From Saccoglossus kowalevskii (lineage: Eukaryota; Hemichordata; Enteropneusta; Harrimaniidae), in contig NW_003123903.1 in the NCBI RefSeq assembly GCF_000003605.2, positions 674,210 through 684,301 of the forward strand: a stretch of 10,092 nucleotides of DNA, in the 5' to 3' direction. The position numbers and the translations under genes are program-made. Numbering within the stretch: position 1 is the first letter of the stretch; each line of letters begins with the position of its first letter. Positions 1 through 5,989 of this stretch are shown in pieces. The notes below the pieces were generated by a model that saw nothing but the letters and a program-made list of their open reading frames with translations, was not told the origin of the DNA and did no database searches.

Positions 1-411
1 TTCATAGAGAATTAACTTGAAAATACATTTTTTCATTGAAAACGATAGAAAATATTCATGAAATGAATGAATCCAAAGTACCTACATATCAAGTATCAAA
101 GCAATCATTATCTGAATATTAGTTTTCAAGAAAAAGTGAAATATATATTATTTTATTAAAAATGACAGAAATTTTTTTCCAAAAACAGAGAACTAATAAT
201 ATTGTCATGAAATGAACCAATCTGATAGAGGTCCAAGCAAAGTACCAACTTGGCTATTAGTTTTCAAGAAAAAGTGAAAAATATATTTTTTATTAAAAAT
301 GGCAGAAACAATTTGCTAAAAACAGAGAACTAATAATATTGTCATGAAATGAACCAATCTGATAGAGGTCCACGCAAAGTATCTACTTGGCTCTTAGTTT
401 TCAAGAAAAAC
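1..411. repeat. Repeat A: three diverged tandem units, about 137 bp period
   Basis: The phrase AGTTTTCAAGAAAAA starts at 121, 259 and 395, giving spacings of 138 and 136. Between these, each unit carries ATTAAAAATGRCAGAAA, then AACAGAGAACTAATAATATTG, then TCATGAAATGAACCAATCTG and GATAGAGGTCCA. The first unit (1-120) is more diverged and has no clear beginning in the window. No coding potential is seen. It is interspersed, because the same unit recurs at 1464, about 4200 and about 5160. The element class is unknown to me. Confidence 0.85.
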
Positions 412-703
412 TGCTTGCATAGAAGTGCAATATACGGGTATGTGCCACCCAGCTGGGGTGTCATTTCGTGTTATTTTGTTTAGAAGTGGGTAGTCATTTA
501 TCAATGGTTTGGTTTAGAAGTGTGTATCATTTATTTACTTTTCCACAGGTCCTTATATTCAAAGACAAATACTGGAAAGGCTGAATAAAATGCATTGCCG
601 GATGCGCTCACTGGTTGCGAAAGTGAGCTGGGTGTTTTTTTTCTCGCTGAAAACACTTGTGTTTAGAAGTGGGTATATAAATAGAACAAGCCATGCATGG
701 CAC
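412..703. repeat. Unclassified block with recurring TTTAGAAGTGGGTA box, left part
   Basis: This block interrupts repeat A. The box TTTAGAAGTGKGTA occurs near 480, 513 and 661, and once more near 1390 beyond the repeat C insertion. The first two copies are followed by a similar CATTTAT, giving a local period of about 33 bp. A short GC-rich palindrome, CACCCAGCTGGGGTG, lies near 447-461. A TATATAAATAG string follows the third box. No ORF is supported. It may be an older mobile element that was itself interrupted. Confidence 0.5.
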
Positions 704-989
704 AGTCCCCATTAGTTATCAAATTTAAGATATATAGTTTTGTTTATAGTAATATAGCTGGGATATAACCATGTCAGGAATATCATTTTTTAACATTAAA
801 ATTGACATTTGTATCTGATCGTCAAACAAGTACTTGTCCATATTGAGAGATATTGCTCTGGAACAGCATTCAAAATCAGCTATTTTGAATACATGTATAT
901 ATATAACATGATGTATAACGAATATATAAAATTTGAATATAGTCAGTCAAAGCATTTGAGATATGGCTCTAGAACCCCAATCATTAAAG

Positions 990-1016
990 CAAAATGGCTG
1001 TCAGTCAGCCATTTTG
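990..1016. repeat. Unit hairpin of repeat C, copy 2
   Basis: CAAAATGGCT (990-999) pairs with AGCCATTTTG (1007-1016) across a seven-base loop, a perfect 10 bp stem. A shorter counterpart in copy 1 is CAAAAT/ATTTTG at 871-887. Confidence 0.8.
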
Positions 1017-1118
1017 AATCCAATCTGACATCATGTATAATCATGAATATTTAAAATTTGAATATAATCAGTGAAAGCAAGTCAGAGACATGGCAGGAGA
1101 GCCACATTCATTAAAACA

Positions 1119-1143
1119 AAAATGGCCACCAATTGGCCATTTT
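1119..1143. repeat. Unit hairpin of repeat C, copy 3
   Basis: AAAATGGCC (1119-1127) pairs with GGCCATTTT (1135-1143) across a seven-base loop. Relative to copy 2, the loop-closing T-A pair has become C-G, so both sides changed together. Confidence 0.8.
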
Positions 1144-1289
1144 GAATCTTATCTGAAAAACAAAATTAGTTGCATCAAGGTCACATAACGTATAATGTAT
1201 ACACCAAGTTTGAACAAAATCCATCTGTAAAGAGTCGAGAAATGCTTGATTTTTAGGATTTTTTAGCACAAAAATGGCCACAGGTCCGG

Positions 1290-1327
1290 ACGCACACACA
1301 CACGCACATACGCACACACGGACACAC
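1290..1327 (+). repeat. CA-rich imperfect microsatellite inside repeat C
   Basis: Alternating CA with interruptions (CGCACACA, CATACG, CACACGGACACACAG) lies between the unit array and the terminal hairpin. Confidence 0.85.
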
Positions 1328-1342
1328 AGAGGTCAAAACATA

Positions 1343-1377
1343 AGTCCCCATTTTCGGACTGCGTCCGAACAGGGACT
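1343..1377 (+). repeat. Terminal hairpin of repeat C
   Basis: TTCGGAC (1353-1359) and GTCCGAA (1363-1369) pair across a TGC loop. An outer AGTCCC (1343-1348) pairs with GGGACT (1372-1377). The structure is followed directly by an A-run. It is GC-rich in a strongly AT-rich setting. Confidence 0.8.
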
Positions 1378-1384
1378 AAAAAAC

Positions 1385-1463
1385 AATGGTTTAGAAGTGA
1401 GTATGGTTTTCGAGAGGTGGGCTTCACACCATTACCCACTTAATGTGGAAGTAGCCCCTCGGG
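1385..1463. repeat. Right part of the TTTAGAAGTGGGTA block
   Basis: It starts with AATGGTTTAGAAGTGAGTAT, matching the box near 513 and the AATGGTTTG before it. An inverted partner, TACCCACTT, lies near 1433. A CGGGTA at 1459 matches one at about 434, which could be a target duplication, but the match is too short to rely on. Confidence 0.4.
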
Positions 1464-1640
1464 TAATAATATTGTCATGAAATGAACCAATCTGATAGAG
1501 ATCCAAGCAAAGTACCAACTTGGCTATTAGTTTTCAAGAAAAAGTGATTGGGGTATTGACTAAAAATAGAGAATTAATGATATTGTCTCAAAATGAACAA
1601 ATTTGACAGGAATCCAGCCAAAGTACCTGCATATCAAATA
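1464..1640. repeat. Repeat A resumes after the interrupting block
   Basis: The sequence from TAATAATATTGTCATG through AGTTTTCAAGAAAAAGTG (1529-1546) nearly matches 193-276. The part of the unit that should come between 411 and 1464 (about 75 bp) is missing, so the interruption came with a deletion or a strand-exchange event. Confidence 0.8.
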
Positions 1641-1643
1641 TCT

Positions 1644-1680
1644 TGGGTTACCTGTATTATTTTTTAAATAAGGTAACCAA
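1644..1680. repeat. Hairpin GGTTACCT/AGGTAACC
   Basis: GGTTACCT (1646-1653) and AGGTAACC (1671-1678) pair perfectly across an AT-rich 17-base loop. It lies in the intron just 3' of the RWD exon on its strand. Its function is unknown; it may be a repeat end. Confidence 0.6.
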
Positions 1681-1773
1681 ATATACTATAGACACTTTTT
1701 GCCATTTGTTAATTTTTTTATTCATAATGCTTCTGTGAAAAATCTTGTAGTAAGCCAAGAGTTCAAAGGTTAT

Positions 1774-1780
1774 ACATACC
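1774..1780 (-). other. Splice donor of the RWD exon
   Basis: The minus strand reads GGAG then GTATGT, a good metazoan 5' splice site, right after a charged linker (VKVKDQDG) that follows the RWD fold. If the site were ignored, the frame would reach a stop only four codons later, which supports splicing here. Confidence 0.75.
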
Positions 1781-2079
1781 TCCATCTTGGTCCTTGACTT
1801 TCACAACTGGCTGTGCTTGTATATATTCATGGACATGCTCTTTAACCCACATGATAAGGTCCATTATCATGTGTTCATTAACTAGCTTATTTGCATAGAT
1901 CAGCAAATCTCGCCTCATTTGACCTGACATCTGTCGCTTAAGTTTGACACAAGATATAGATACATTAGGTGTAACACTGGGATAGTTTGTTGGTAAGGTA
2001 AAGGTCAGCTTCATTACTCCATACTCCTCACATTCTATGTTAATCTCAAATGAATTCTCATTTCTGGTTAGTACCCCAT
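1780..2079 (-). CDS. RWDD3: Internal exon encoding an RWD domain, RWDD3 (RSUME)-like
   Basis: This exon encodes 99 full codons plus two bases of a split codon at its start and one at its end, so both flanking introns are phase 1. On the minus strand the acceptor is a T-run ending in AG (2080-2081) and the donor is GGAG followed by GTATGT (1779-1774). The peptide has the RWD hallmark NYPSVTP at about exon residues 31-37, between a beta-rich half (FEINIECEEYG, MKLTFTLPT) and a helical half (RRDLLIYANKLVNEHM, DLIMWVKEHVHEYI). The order LPxNYPS, then SI with L-x-R-Q, then a helix with E-x-M and L-x-x-W matches RWDD3 better than RWDD1, RWDD2 or GCN2 as I recall them. RWDD3 is known to enhance SUMO conjugation through UBC9. 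The 5' exon (about 30 residues) and the C-terminal exons were not found in the window. The reading frame stays open upstream to 2137, but that part lies before the acceptor and is intron. Confidence 0.8.
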
Positions 2080-2091
2080 CTAAAAAAAACA
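2080..2091 (-). other. Splice acceptor of the RWD exon
   Basis: On the minus strand an uninterrupted run of eight T precedes AG, and the exon starts at once with AT GGG GTA. A G from the previous exon would give an aspartate, fitting the Asp-Gly found near this point in RWDD3 as I recall it. Confidence 0.75.
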
Positions 2092-2239
2092 TCATTGAGT
2101 ATGAATTAATAATTTGGATACATTCAATACTTAACATAGGCTATAAAATAGTCGATCATCACACTGTATTGTAATGATTATCCTATTTGCTCTATTAGTA
2201 GCGTATGCACTTATATAAATTACGAAGAAGTTACTATGG

Positions 2240-2720
2240 TCAAAATAATCGATGGAAAAGCCAAAAAATTATGAATTATTATGCAAAGTAGGTGATTAAA
2301 ATGCACAGATTTAAACCAAAACTAAATAGGTTTGTGCATTGTCTTAGAGCATCAATGTACAAAGTTTCAATGAAATGTGATGATTAGACTAATCATTATG
2401 CAAATTAGGTGATTAATAGGCACAGATTTTTATTCAAAATTGATTAGGTCTGTGCATAGCCCTAAAGCATCTATCTATCAAGTTTTATTGAAAAGAAATT
2501 AGTACAAATGTACTTGAAACATATCAGCAGAAAAACAATGTACTAATTATGCAAATTAGGTAATTAATATGCACATAATTAAACCTAAACTGAACAGGTC
2601 TATGAATAGTGTTACTGTACTGTAATGTGAAGATTATTACTTGAGATATCAGTGGAAAAGCCAAAAATTGACTCATTATGCAAAGTAGGTAATTAATATG
2701 CATGGCTCCATCTACAAAAT
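2240..2720 (+). repeat. Repeat B array 1: four diverged units with ATGCAAAK boxes
   Basis: Boxes ATGCAAAG/T start at 2281, 2398, 2549 and 2678, giving spacings of 117, 151 and 129. A full unit reads: ATTATGCAAATTAGG; TAATTAATATGCACAGATTT; an AAACTRAT region; AGGTCTGTGCATWG; AGAGCATCTATGTA; AAGTTTCATTGAAATG; GAGATATCAGTGGAAAAGCC. It lies upstream of the RWD exon in its intron. No ORF is found. Arrays 2 and 3 at 8083 and 9749 are the same family. Confidence 0.85.
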
Positions 2721-3177
2721 ATTTCTATACAGTCTTCTTCTTACATGAGATCTTGATCAAAATTGACAAACCTTTTTATCAACAACTAAAAACCAATGTC
2801 AGATACTGTCTGTATGGTTCAGAATTATATTGAAATTTAAGGAATATCCTGGCAGGAAAAATATCTGGTGGTCAAAGAGGTTAATGGGTGTTTCTACATA
2901 TCACATTTTTATTTTTGTGATATATAGTCACCTTGAAAACAGAAAACACTACATTTGACACGTCGATGAAAAACCTGTCAACAAACAAGGAGCTCTGCTA
3001 TTGGTCAGACTGTTAGCTGCCAGTGTTAGGTAGCCAATCAGGTATAATCTTGTAAGTAGCATACTTTGACTCTATGGAAATGCTTGCTACTTTTCAACTA
3101 TGGGCAAACAAATTCTGACCTTGATATCTTGCAAACACCATAAACTGTTGCATATATTTCACATTATAAAGGTTGTT
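2720..3177. other. Mostly single-copy stretch, no gene seen; NF-Y-like sites
   Basis: No ORF with coding character on either strand. It holds a perfect hairpin, ATATCACA (2898-2905) with TGTGATAT (2916-2923). It also holds a pair of CCAAT boxes in opposite orientation: ATTGG at 3000-3004 and CCAAT at 3034-3038, the second in the good NF-Y context AGCCAATCAG. Confidence 0.5.
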
Positions 3178-3231
3178 GATTTTTTTTCTTTTTTCAAATA
3201 TTTTATTTCATTTTAAAAAGAAAAAAAAATC
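3178..3231. repeat. Poly-T/poly-A inverted repeat
   Basis: GAT8CT6 (3178-3194) faces its near-complement A5GA9TC (3215-3231), separated by 20 AT-rich bases. It could form a cruciform or be a degraded pair of retroelement tails. Confidence 0.7.
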
Positions 3232-3450
3232 ATTGTTAATGATAAGTCCCCGTCCAATTTTGAGTATAACTGTTAGCATTAGCGCCAAATAAATATTTAC
3301 AGTCATGTAACAGACATGATACAAAGAGGAACCAATTTATTCTGCCCATGACATATTCATAATGCATTTCTAGCATGAAAATGATTATAGAAATAGAATT
3401 ATTGACGGAAGACAGACGGACGGATGATGGACAGCGATGATGACAGGCTA
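3232..3450 (+). repeat. Possible fragment of another tandem-unit element
   Basis: The right end has GGAAGACAGACGGACGGATG followed by a GATGATGACAGG string, the kind of tract that closes repeat A near 5301-5360. The left end has ATAAGTCCCCGTCC, which resembles ATAAGTCCCCATTT in repeat C (1341). No ORF is supported. Assignment is by analogy only. Confidence 0.35.
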
Positions 3451-3625
3451 ATGGCATATATCAACAACCCAACAGTAGCTTATCTACACCTATGCCTTCA
3501 AACAAAATATAGAAAATAATGAATCTTTAATGTACTTGATGAGCCAGAAGTAGCTGTGGAAGTGAAATGCCAGGATAGGAGTGATTAAAAGTGGGCTTTT
3601 TTGAAAACACAGTTTAAGAGATAAC
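3451..3625. other. No gene or clear repeat seen
   Basis: AT-rich sequence without recognisable coding content, repeat unit or strong hairpin. Confidence 0.4.
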
Positions 3626-3800
3626 ACTTACCTAGAAAACAAATTCTGACATTTACACGTAGAACAACATGTTATCATGGCCGCAAGCTTAGCTATGCAG
3701 CAATACACTGAACATCATATCTCATCTATAATTACGTGTACGTGTCCATTATCAAGGTGGATTATCTGTAGGTCATGTGACATTAGCGTTTGCCCTTTCT
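3626..3800 (-). promoter_or_regulatory. Candidate 5' untranslated exon and promoter, minus strand
   Basis: On the minus strand TCTAG is followed by GTAAGT (3631-3626), a near-perfect splice donor. Upstream on that strand lie a palindromic E-box GTCACATGAC (3772-3781) and repeated ACGTG cores near 3734-3745. The implied exon has no start codon in the frame that would join the RWD exon, so it would be untranslated or belong to another transcript. A plus-strand ORF of 46 codons (3677-3817) starts in a good Kozak context but resembles nothing I know. All of this is inference from motifs. Confidence 0.25.
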
Positions 3801-4081
3801 ATCACTATAGATTATAGCTAAATAATTAAGATGTTTACTTTGTTTGATCTGTACGTTGTTTTAAGCTAAACAGACATGGACATCAGAAATGTTTAAGAAA
3901 AAATTAAAATATTAAAAAAAATTATAAATTATAAATTAATATACTGCTTTAAGCCAGTCTAATTGTTTATTTGATAGTTACTGCAAATTCCTTACGTACT
4001 AATGTTATTAGATATCTGTCTAACTTAGACAGAGTAGGATTATTTCGCCCGGAATCATGTACAACCTAGACTTTTGTTATT

Positions 4082-4110
4082 ATTGGTCAAACCCTTGGTT
4101 GCTAGGCAAC
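4082..4110. promoter_or_regulatory. RFX X-box with adjacent inverted CCAAT box
   Basis: GTTGCTAGGCAAC (4098-4110) is a perfect inverted-repeat X-box of the type bound by RFX factors, known for control of ciliary genes. An ATTGG (inverted CCAAT, NF-Y type) lies at 4083-4087. RFX and NF-Y are known to act together on some promoters. No ciliary gene is identified next to it. The following 28-codon ORF (4134-4220) begins with MKITSSLLAYIALLL, signal-peptide-like, but its start context is weak and its end overlaps diverged repeat A sequence. Confidence 0.5.
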
Positions 4111-4159
4111 ACTGGACAATCTCACTACCTCAGATGAAGATAACAAGCAGCCTGTTGGC

Positions 4160-4480
4160 TTATATAGCTCTTCTGTTGAAAACAGCATGTTTTACCAAAG
4201 ATTACACAAATACTCAATAAAATTAGAAAATTAAACTTATTGTCACAAAAAAATTAAATCTGTCAGAGATCCCCCAAATATAAAATTTTGAAATCATAAA
4301 ATATTGAAGCATTTGGCGAACTATTTTAAAGAAGATATTGAAAATAGCACTGTTTACCAAAAATATTTATCAAAATTAGAGATTTGAAGGTGTAGTCATG
4401 AAATGAACAAATCTCAGAGAGGTCTACCAAAATTAAGGTACATAATACCAAGTATCAAAGCAAGAAGAAGTCAAAAATGT
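4160..4480. repeat. Diverged repeat A copies
   Basis: Two degraded units are recognisable by GAAAAYAGCAYTGTTTACCAAA (near 4178 and 4339) followed by AAAATTAGA. The second also has GTAGTCATGAAATGAACAAATC and AGAGAGGTCTACC (near 4393-4426), matching GTCATGAAATGAACCAATC and GATAGAGGTCCA in the first array. Confidence 0.65.
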
Positions 4481-4514
4481 AAAGTTGATGAACGATAATA
4501 GGAACAGCTCTGCT

Positions 4515-4533
4515 CTGTTGACTCAGTCAACAG
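4515..4533. repeat. Perfect 19-base palindrome containing an AP-1/MARE-like core
   Basis: CTGTTGACTCAGTCAACAG is palindromic around its central C and contains TGACTCA. It may be a bZIP-type site or a repeat end; the sequence cannot decide which. Confidence 0.5.
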
Positions 4534-4962
4534 TAGAACTAAAAAGACAGATTGCATTGTAGGTCTGCCATGGTTTTCAACAACATTAGAATTAAAAGAA
4601 ATCTGGGAATCGTCACATTTTCAAATAATTTATGATTTTACCATTTGCCTCATTATAAATATAACATGTATGCTTCAAAGGCTGTAACTAACATAACACT
4701 TGGTTGATTTTGAAAAAATTTCAATATTATAAAGATTTTCATAAATTTCAGAAGCAATAATCTGGTAATAGACGTGGCCAATATGTCTTTCTATTGTTAT
4801 CGGAGGTATACTGCACTGGGCAGACTGGTGATGCAAGGTGCCTTAGGCAAAAAGCGAATATTTATTTGAGTAATTGGAGTGACTAATAAAAAATTAGGCT
4901 ACCGTAGTCATCACTAGCCATTATTTGTATACAGTTAGAAATCTCTACTTTTGCATAGGGTA
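4534..4962. other. No gene seen
   Basis: AT-rich sequence with no supported ORF on either strand and no clear tandem unit. A short palindromic TGCCTTAGGCA lies near 4840. Confidence 0.4.
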
Positions 4963-4984
4963 CCCTAACCCTAACCCTAACCCT
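4963..4984 (+). repeat. Interstitial telomeric repeat (CCCTAA)3.7
   Basis: Three complete CCCTAA units and a final CCCT, directly preceded by GGGTA. This is the TTAGGG telomere motif used by most animals. It is far too short for a real chromosome end. Confidence 0.9.
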
Positions 4985-5024
4985 GCCTAAATTCACTACG
5001 TTCAATGACCCACCATAGACTCCG

Positions 5025-5052
5025 GTCAGTCAAAATGACTATTTTGAACTGT
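5025..5052. repeat. Hairpin related to the repeat C unit hairpin
   Basis: CAGTCAAAAT faces ATTTTGAACTG across GACT, with one bulged base. The inner CAAAAT/ATTTTG pair is the same as in repeat C copy 1 (871-887). The surroundings (4985-5110) may be a diverged relic of that family. Confidence 0.45.
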
Positions 5053-5300
5053 AGGCAGAGTTAGACGCCGGTTTTCCGAGCAAACAGAAAATGATGAAAG
5101 TCTTTTCTCAGTCCGGGATGATACACTCTACAACAACCACTCATCACCTAGTTAAGACCCAAATATCATTTTTGAATAAAAAATGACAAAAAATATTCGC
5201 TAAAAATAGAAAATTGAAGATATGGACATAGAATGAACAAAACTGATAGAGGTCCACCCAAGGTATATACCACGCGGTGGTTTTTGAGAAGAAGTCGTGC

Positions 5301-5337
<37 letters not shown>

Positions 5338-5347
5338 TAGACAGACG
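5301..5347 (+). repeat. (CAGA)n microsatellite
   Basis: About nine perfect ACAG units, one GATA interruption, then ACAGACGACAGACG. It lies between the repeat A body and the terminal hairpin. Confidence 0.95.
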
Positions 5348-5371
5348 ACAGACGCAGGACAGAAACCCATC

Positions 5372-5405
5372 CCATAGGCTCAGTGGACCTATGGTCCGTT
5401 GAGCC
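5372..5405 (+). repeat. Terminal hairpin of repeat A, with an alternative fold
   Basis: GGCTCAGTGGACC (5377-5389) pairs with GGTCCGTTGAGCC (5393-5405) over 13 positions, two of them G-T, with a three-base loop. A competing stem is CCATAGG (5372-5378) with CCTATGG (5388-5394). AATAAAAA follows at once. Confidence 0.75.
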
Positions 5406-5454
5406 AATAAAAACCAAAACCAAAAGAATAAGCTGTGTACATATAGACAGCTAA

Positions 5455-5805
5455 AGAAAAATTGTCAATATGAAAATTATCTAACAACAGCAGCAAATGC
5501 AAAACATAGAGCAGTAATTAACAAAATTGAGAATTAGTGCCCATAATTTAGAAATAGAGAGGTTGATACAAAAAAAATCCTTGCAGTGGTAGAAAGTGCA
5601 CTGCTTGCGACCAAAATGAGATTGAAGACGAAAAGCATTTTATACTTGAATGCAAGCTGTATGAAAATGAGAGAACTGAAATGTTGAAGGAAGTAAATTT
5701 AATACATTGCAACAACGCAAATACCAATAAATTTAACAGCCAAAAAATAACAAAACTAGCAAGCTACATTTGTACATCTACAACATACGCTCAGACAACT
5801 GAGTG
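5455..5805 (+). pseudogene. Broken C-terminal end of a retroelement-type protein with zinc-binding motif
   Basis: The best frame (5582-5805) reads CSGRKCTACDQNEIEDEKHF then ILECKLYENERTEMLKEV and ends at TGA. The CxxC, IEDE-HF, C and YxxxR order is the usual C-terminal zinc-binding tail of many invertebrate mobile-element reverse-transcriptase proteins. Upstream, a second frame gives LTKLRISAHNLEIER (5518-5562) and a third gives AKHRAVINK (about 5494-5522), which join in the same order in intact relatives as I recall them. So there are at least two frameshifts, one in or beside the A-run at 5570-5577, and the domain is cut off at its 5' end. Old and inactive. The exact element class is not certain. 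Confidence 0.7.
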
Positions 5806-5989
5806 ATCAACGATATCATTTTGAGACGCGATGCTGACATCAAGTGTGTGTTGATCGAAGTTTGACCCCCAAGCCACATGCTAAACTGGTGCGTTACCTT
5901 CGCAACCTTTTTCTTTCGTGCTCCTCGCGTCGATCTAGTAAAATTCTTAAACCCAACAGTACTGTAATTACACAACTTATATGCAACTT

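Larger units (their letters stand above)
704..1384 (+). mobile_element. Repeat C: tandem-unit element with CA tract and terminal hairpin
   Basis: The left end reads AGTCCCCATTAG (704) and the right end GGGACTAAAAAA (from 1372), so the tips are inverted (AGTCCC/GGGACT). Inside are about three diverged units of 120-130 bp, recognised by an AAAATGGC-type hairpin followed by GAAT, TATAAT and AAATTTGAATAT. Then come a CA-rich tract (about 1290-1327) and a GC-rich hairpin. It sits between two copies of the TTTAGAAGTG box, which suggests insertion into that block. There is no long ORF, so it is non-autonomous if mobile. The last bases CTAA after a hairpin recall a Helitron 3' end, but the spacing is short and I do not assign that class. 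Confidence 0.6.
5160..5411 (+). mobile_element. Repeat A copy with CAGA tract and terminal hairpin
   Basis: The unit body is recognisable as AAAAATGACAAAAAATATTCGC, AAAATAGAAAATTGAAGATA, GAATGAACAAAACTGATAGA and GGTCCACCC, then GGTTTTTGAGAAGAAGTCGTG. It runs into a CAGA microsatellite, a GACGACAGACGCAGGACAG linker, a GC-rich hairpin and AATAAAAACC. This is the only copy in the window that keeps a defined 3' end, so it shows how the family terminates. No ORF is coding; the two overlapping minus-strand frames merely translate the CAGA tract as a VCLS repeat. Confidence 0.65.

Noticed and set aside
809-1054. Plus-strand open frame of 81 codons
   Set aside because: It lies entirely within the tandem units of repeat C, has low-complexity Tyr/Ile-rich translation and no known motif.
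704-1384. Confident Helitron call for repeat C
   Set aside because: A hairpin followed by CTAA is suggestive, but the distance is shorter than usual, the left end lacks a clear TC start, and inverted tips argue against it.
1111-1480. Overlapping open frames on both strands with Cys/Val/Ala or His/Thr repeats
   Set aside because: They translate the CA tract and terminal hairpin of repeat C; the repeats CVCACVCA and HTHAHTHT come from the microsatellite.
2080-2137. N-terminal extension of the RWD exon (about 20 codons with a Met)
   Set aside because: It precedes a clear T-run/AG acceptor and has no RWD similarity, so it is intron read-through.
2240-2720. CRISPR-like array
   Set aside because: The units are diverged from end to end, with no short exact repeats separated by unique spacers, and the context is animal DNA.
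3236-3457. Minus-strand open frame of 73 codons
   Set aside because: It crosses a likely repeat tail (GACGGACGG tract), with no recognisable domain.
3677-3817. Plus-strand ORF of 46 codons in good Kozak context
   Set aside because: No similarity I can recognise, no splice or poly-A support; kept only as a note to the candidate promoter region.
5144-5423. Two overlapping minus-strand open frames with CLSV repeats
   Set aside because: These are two frames of the CAGA microsatellite and its flanking hairpin.
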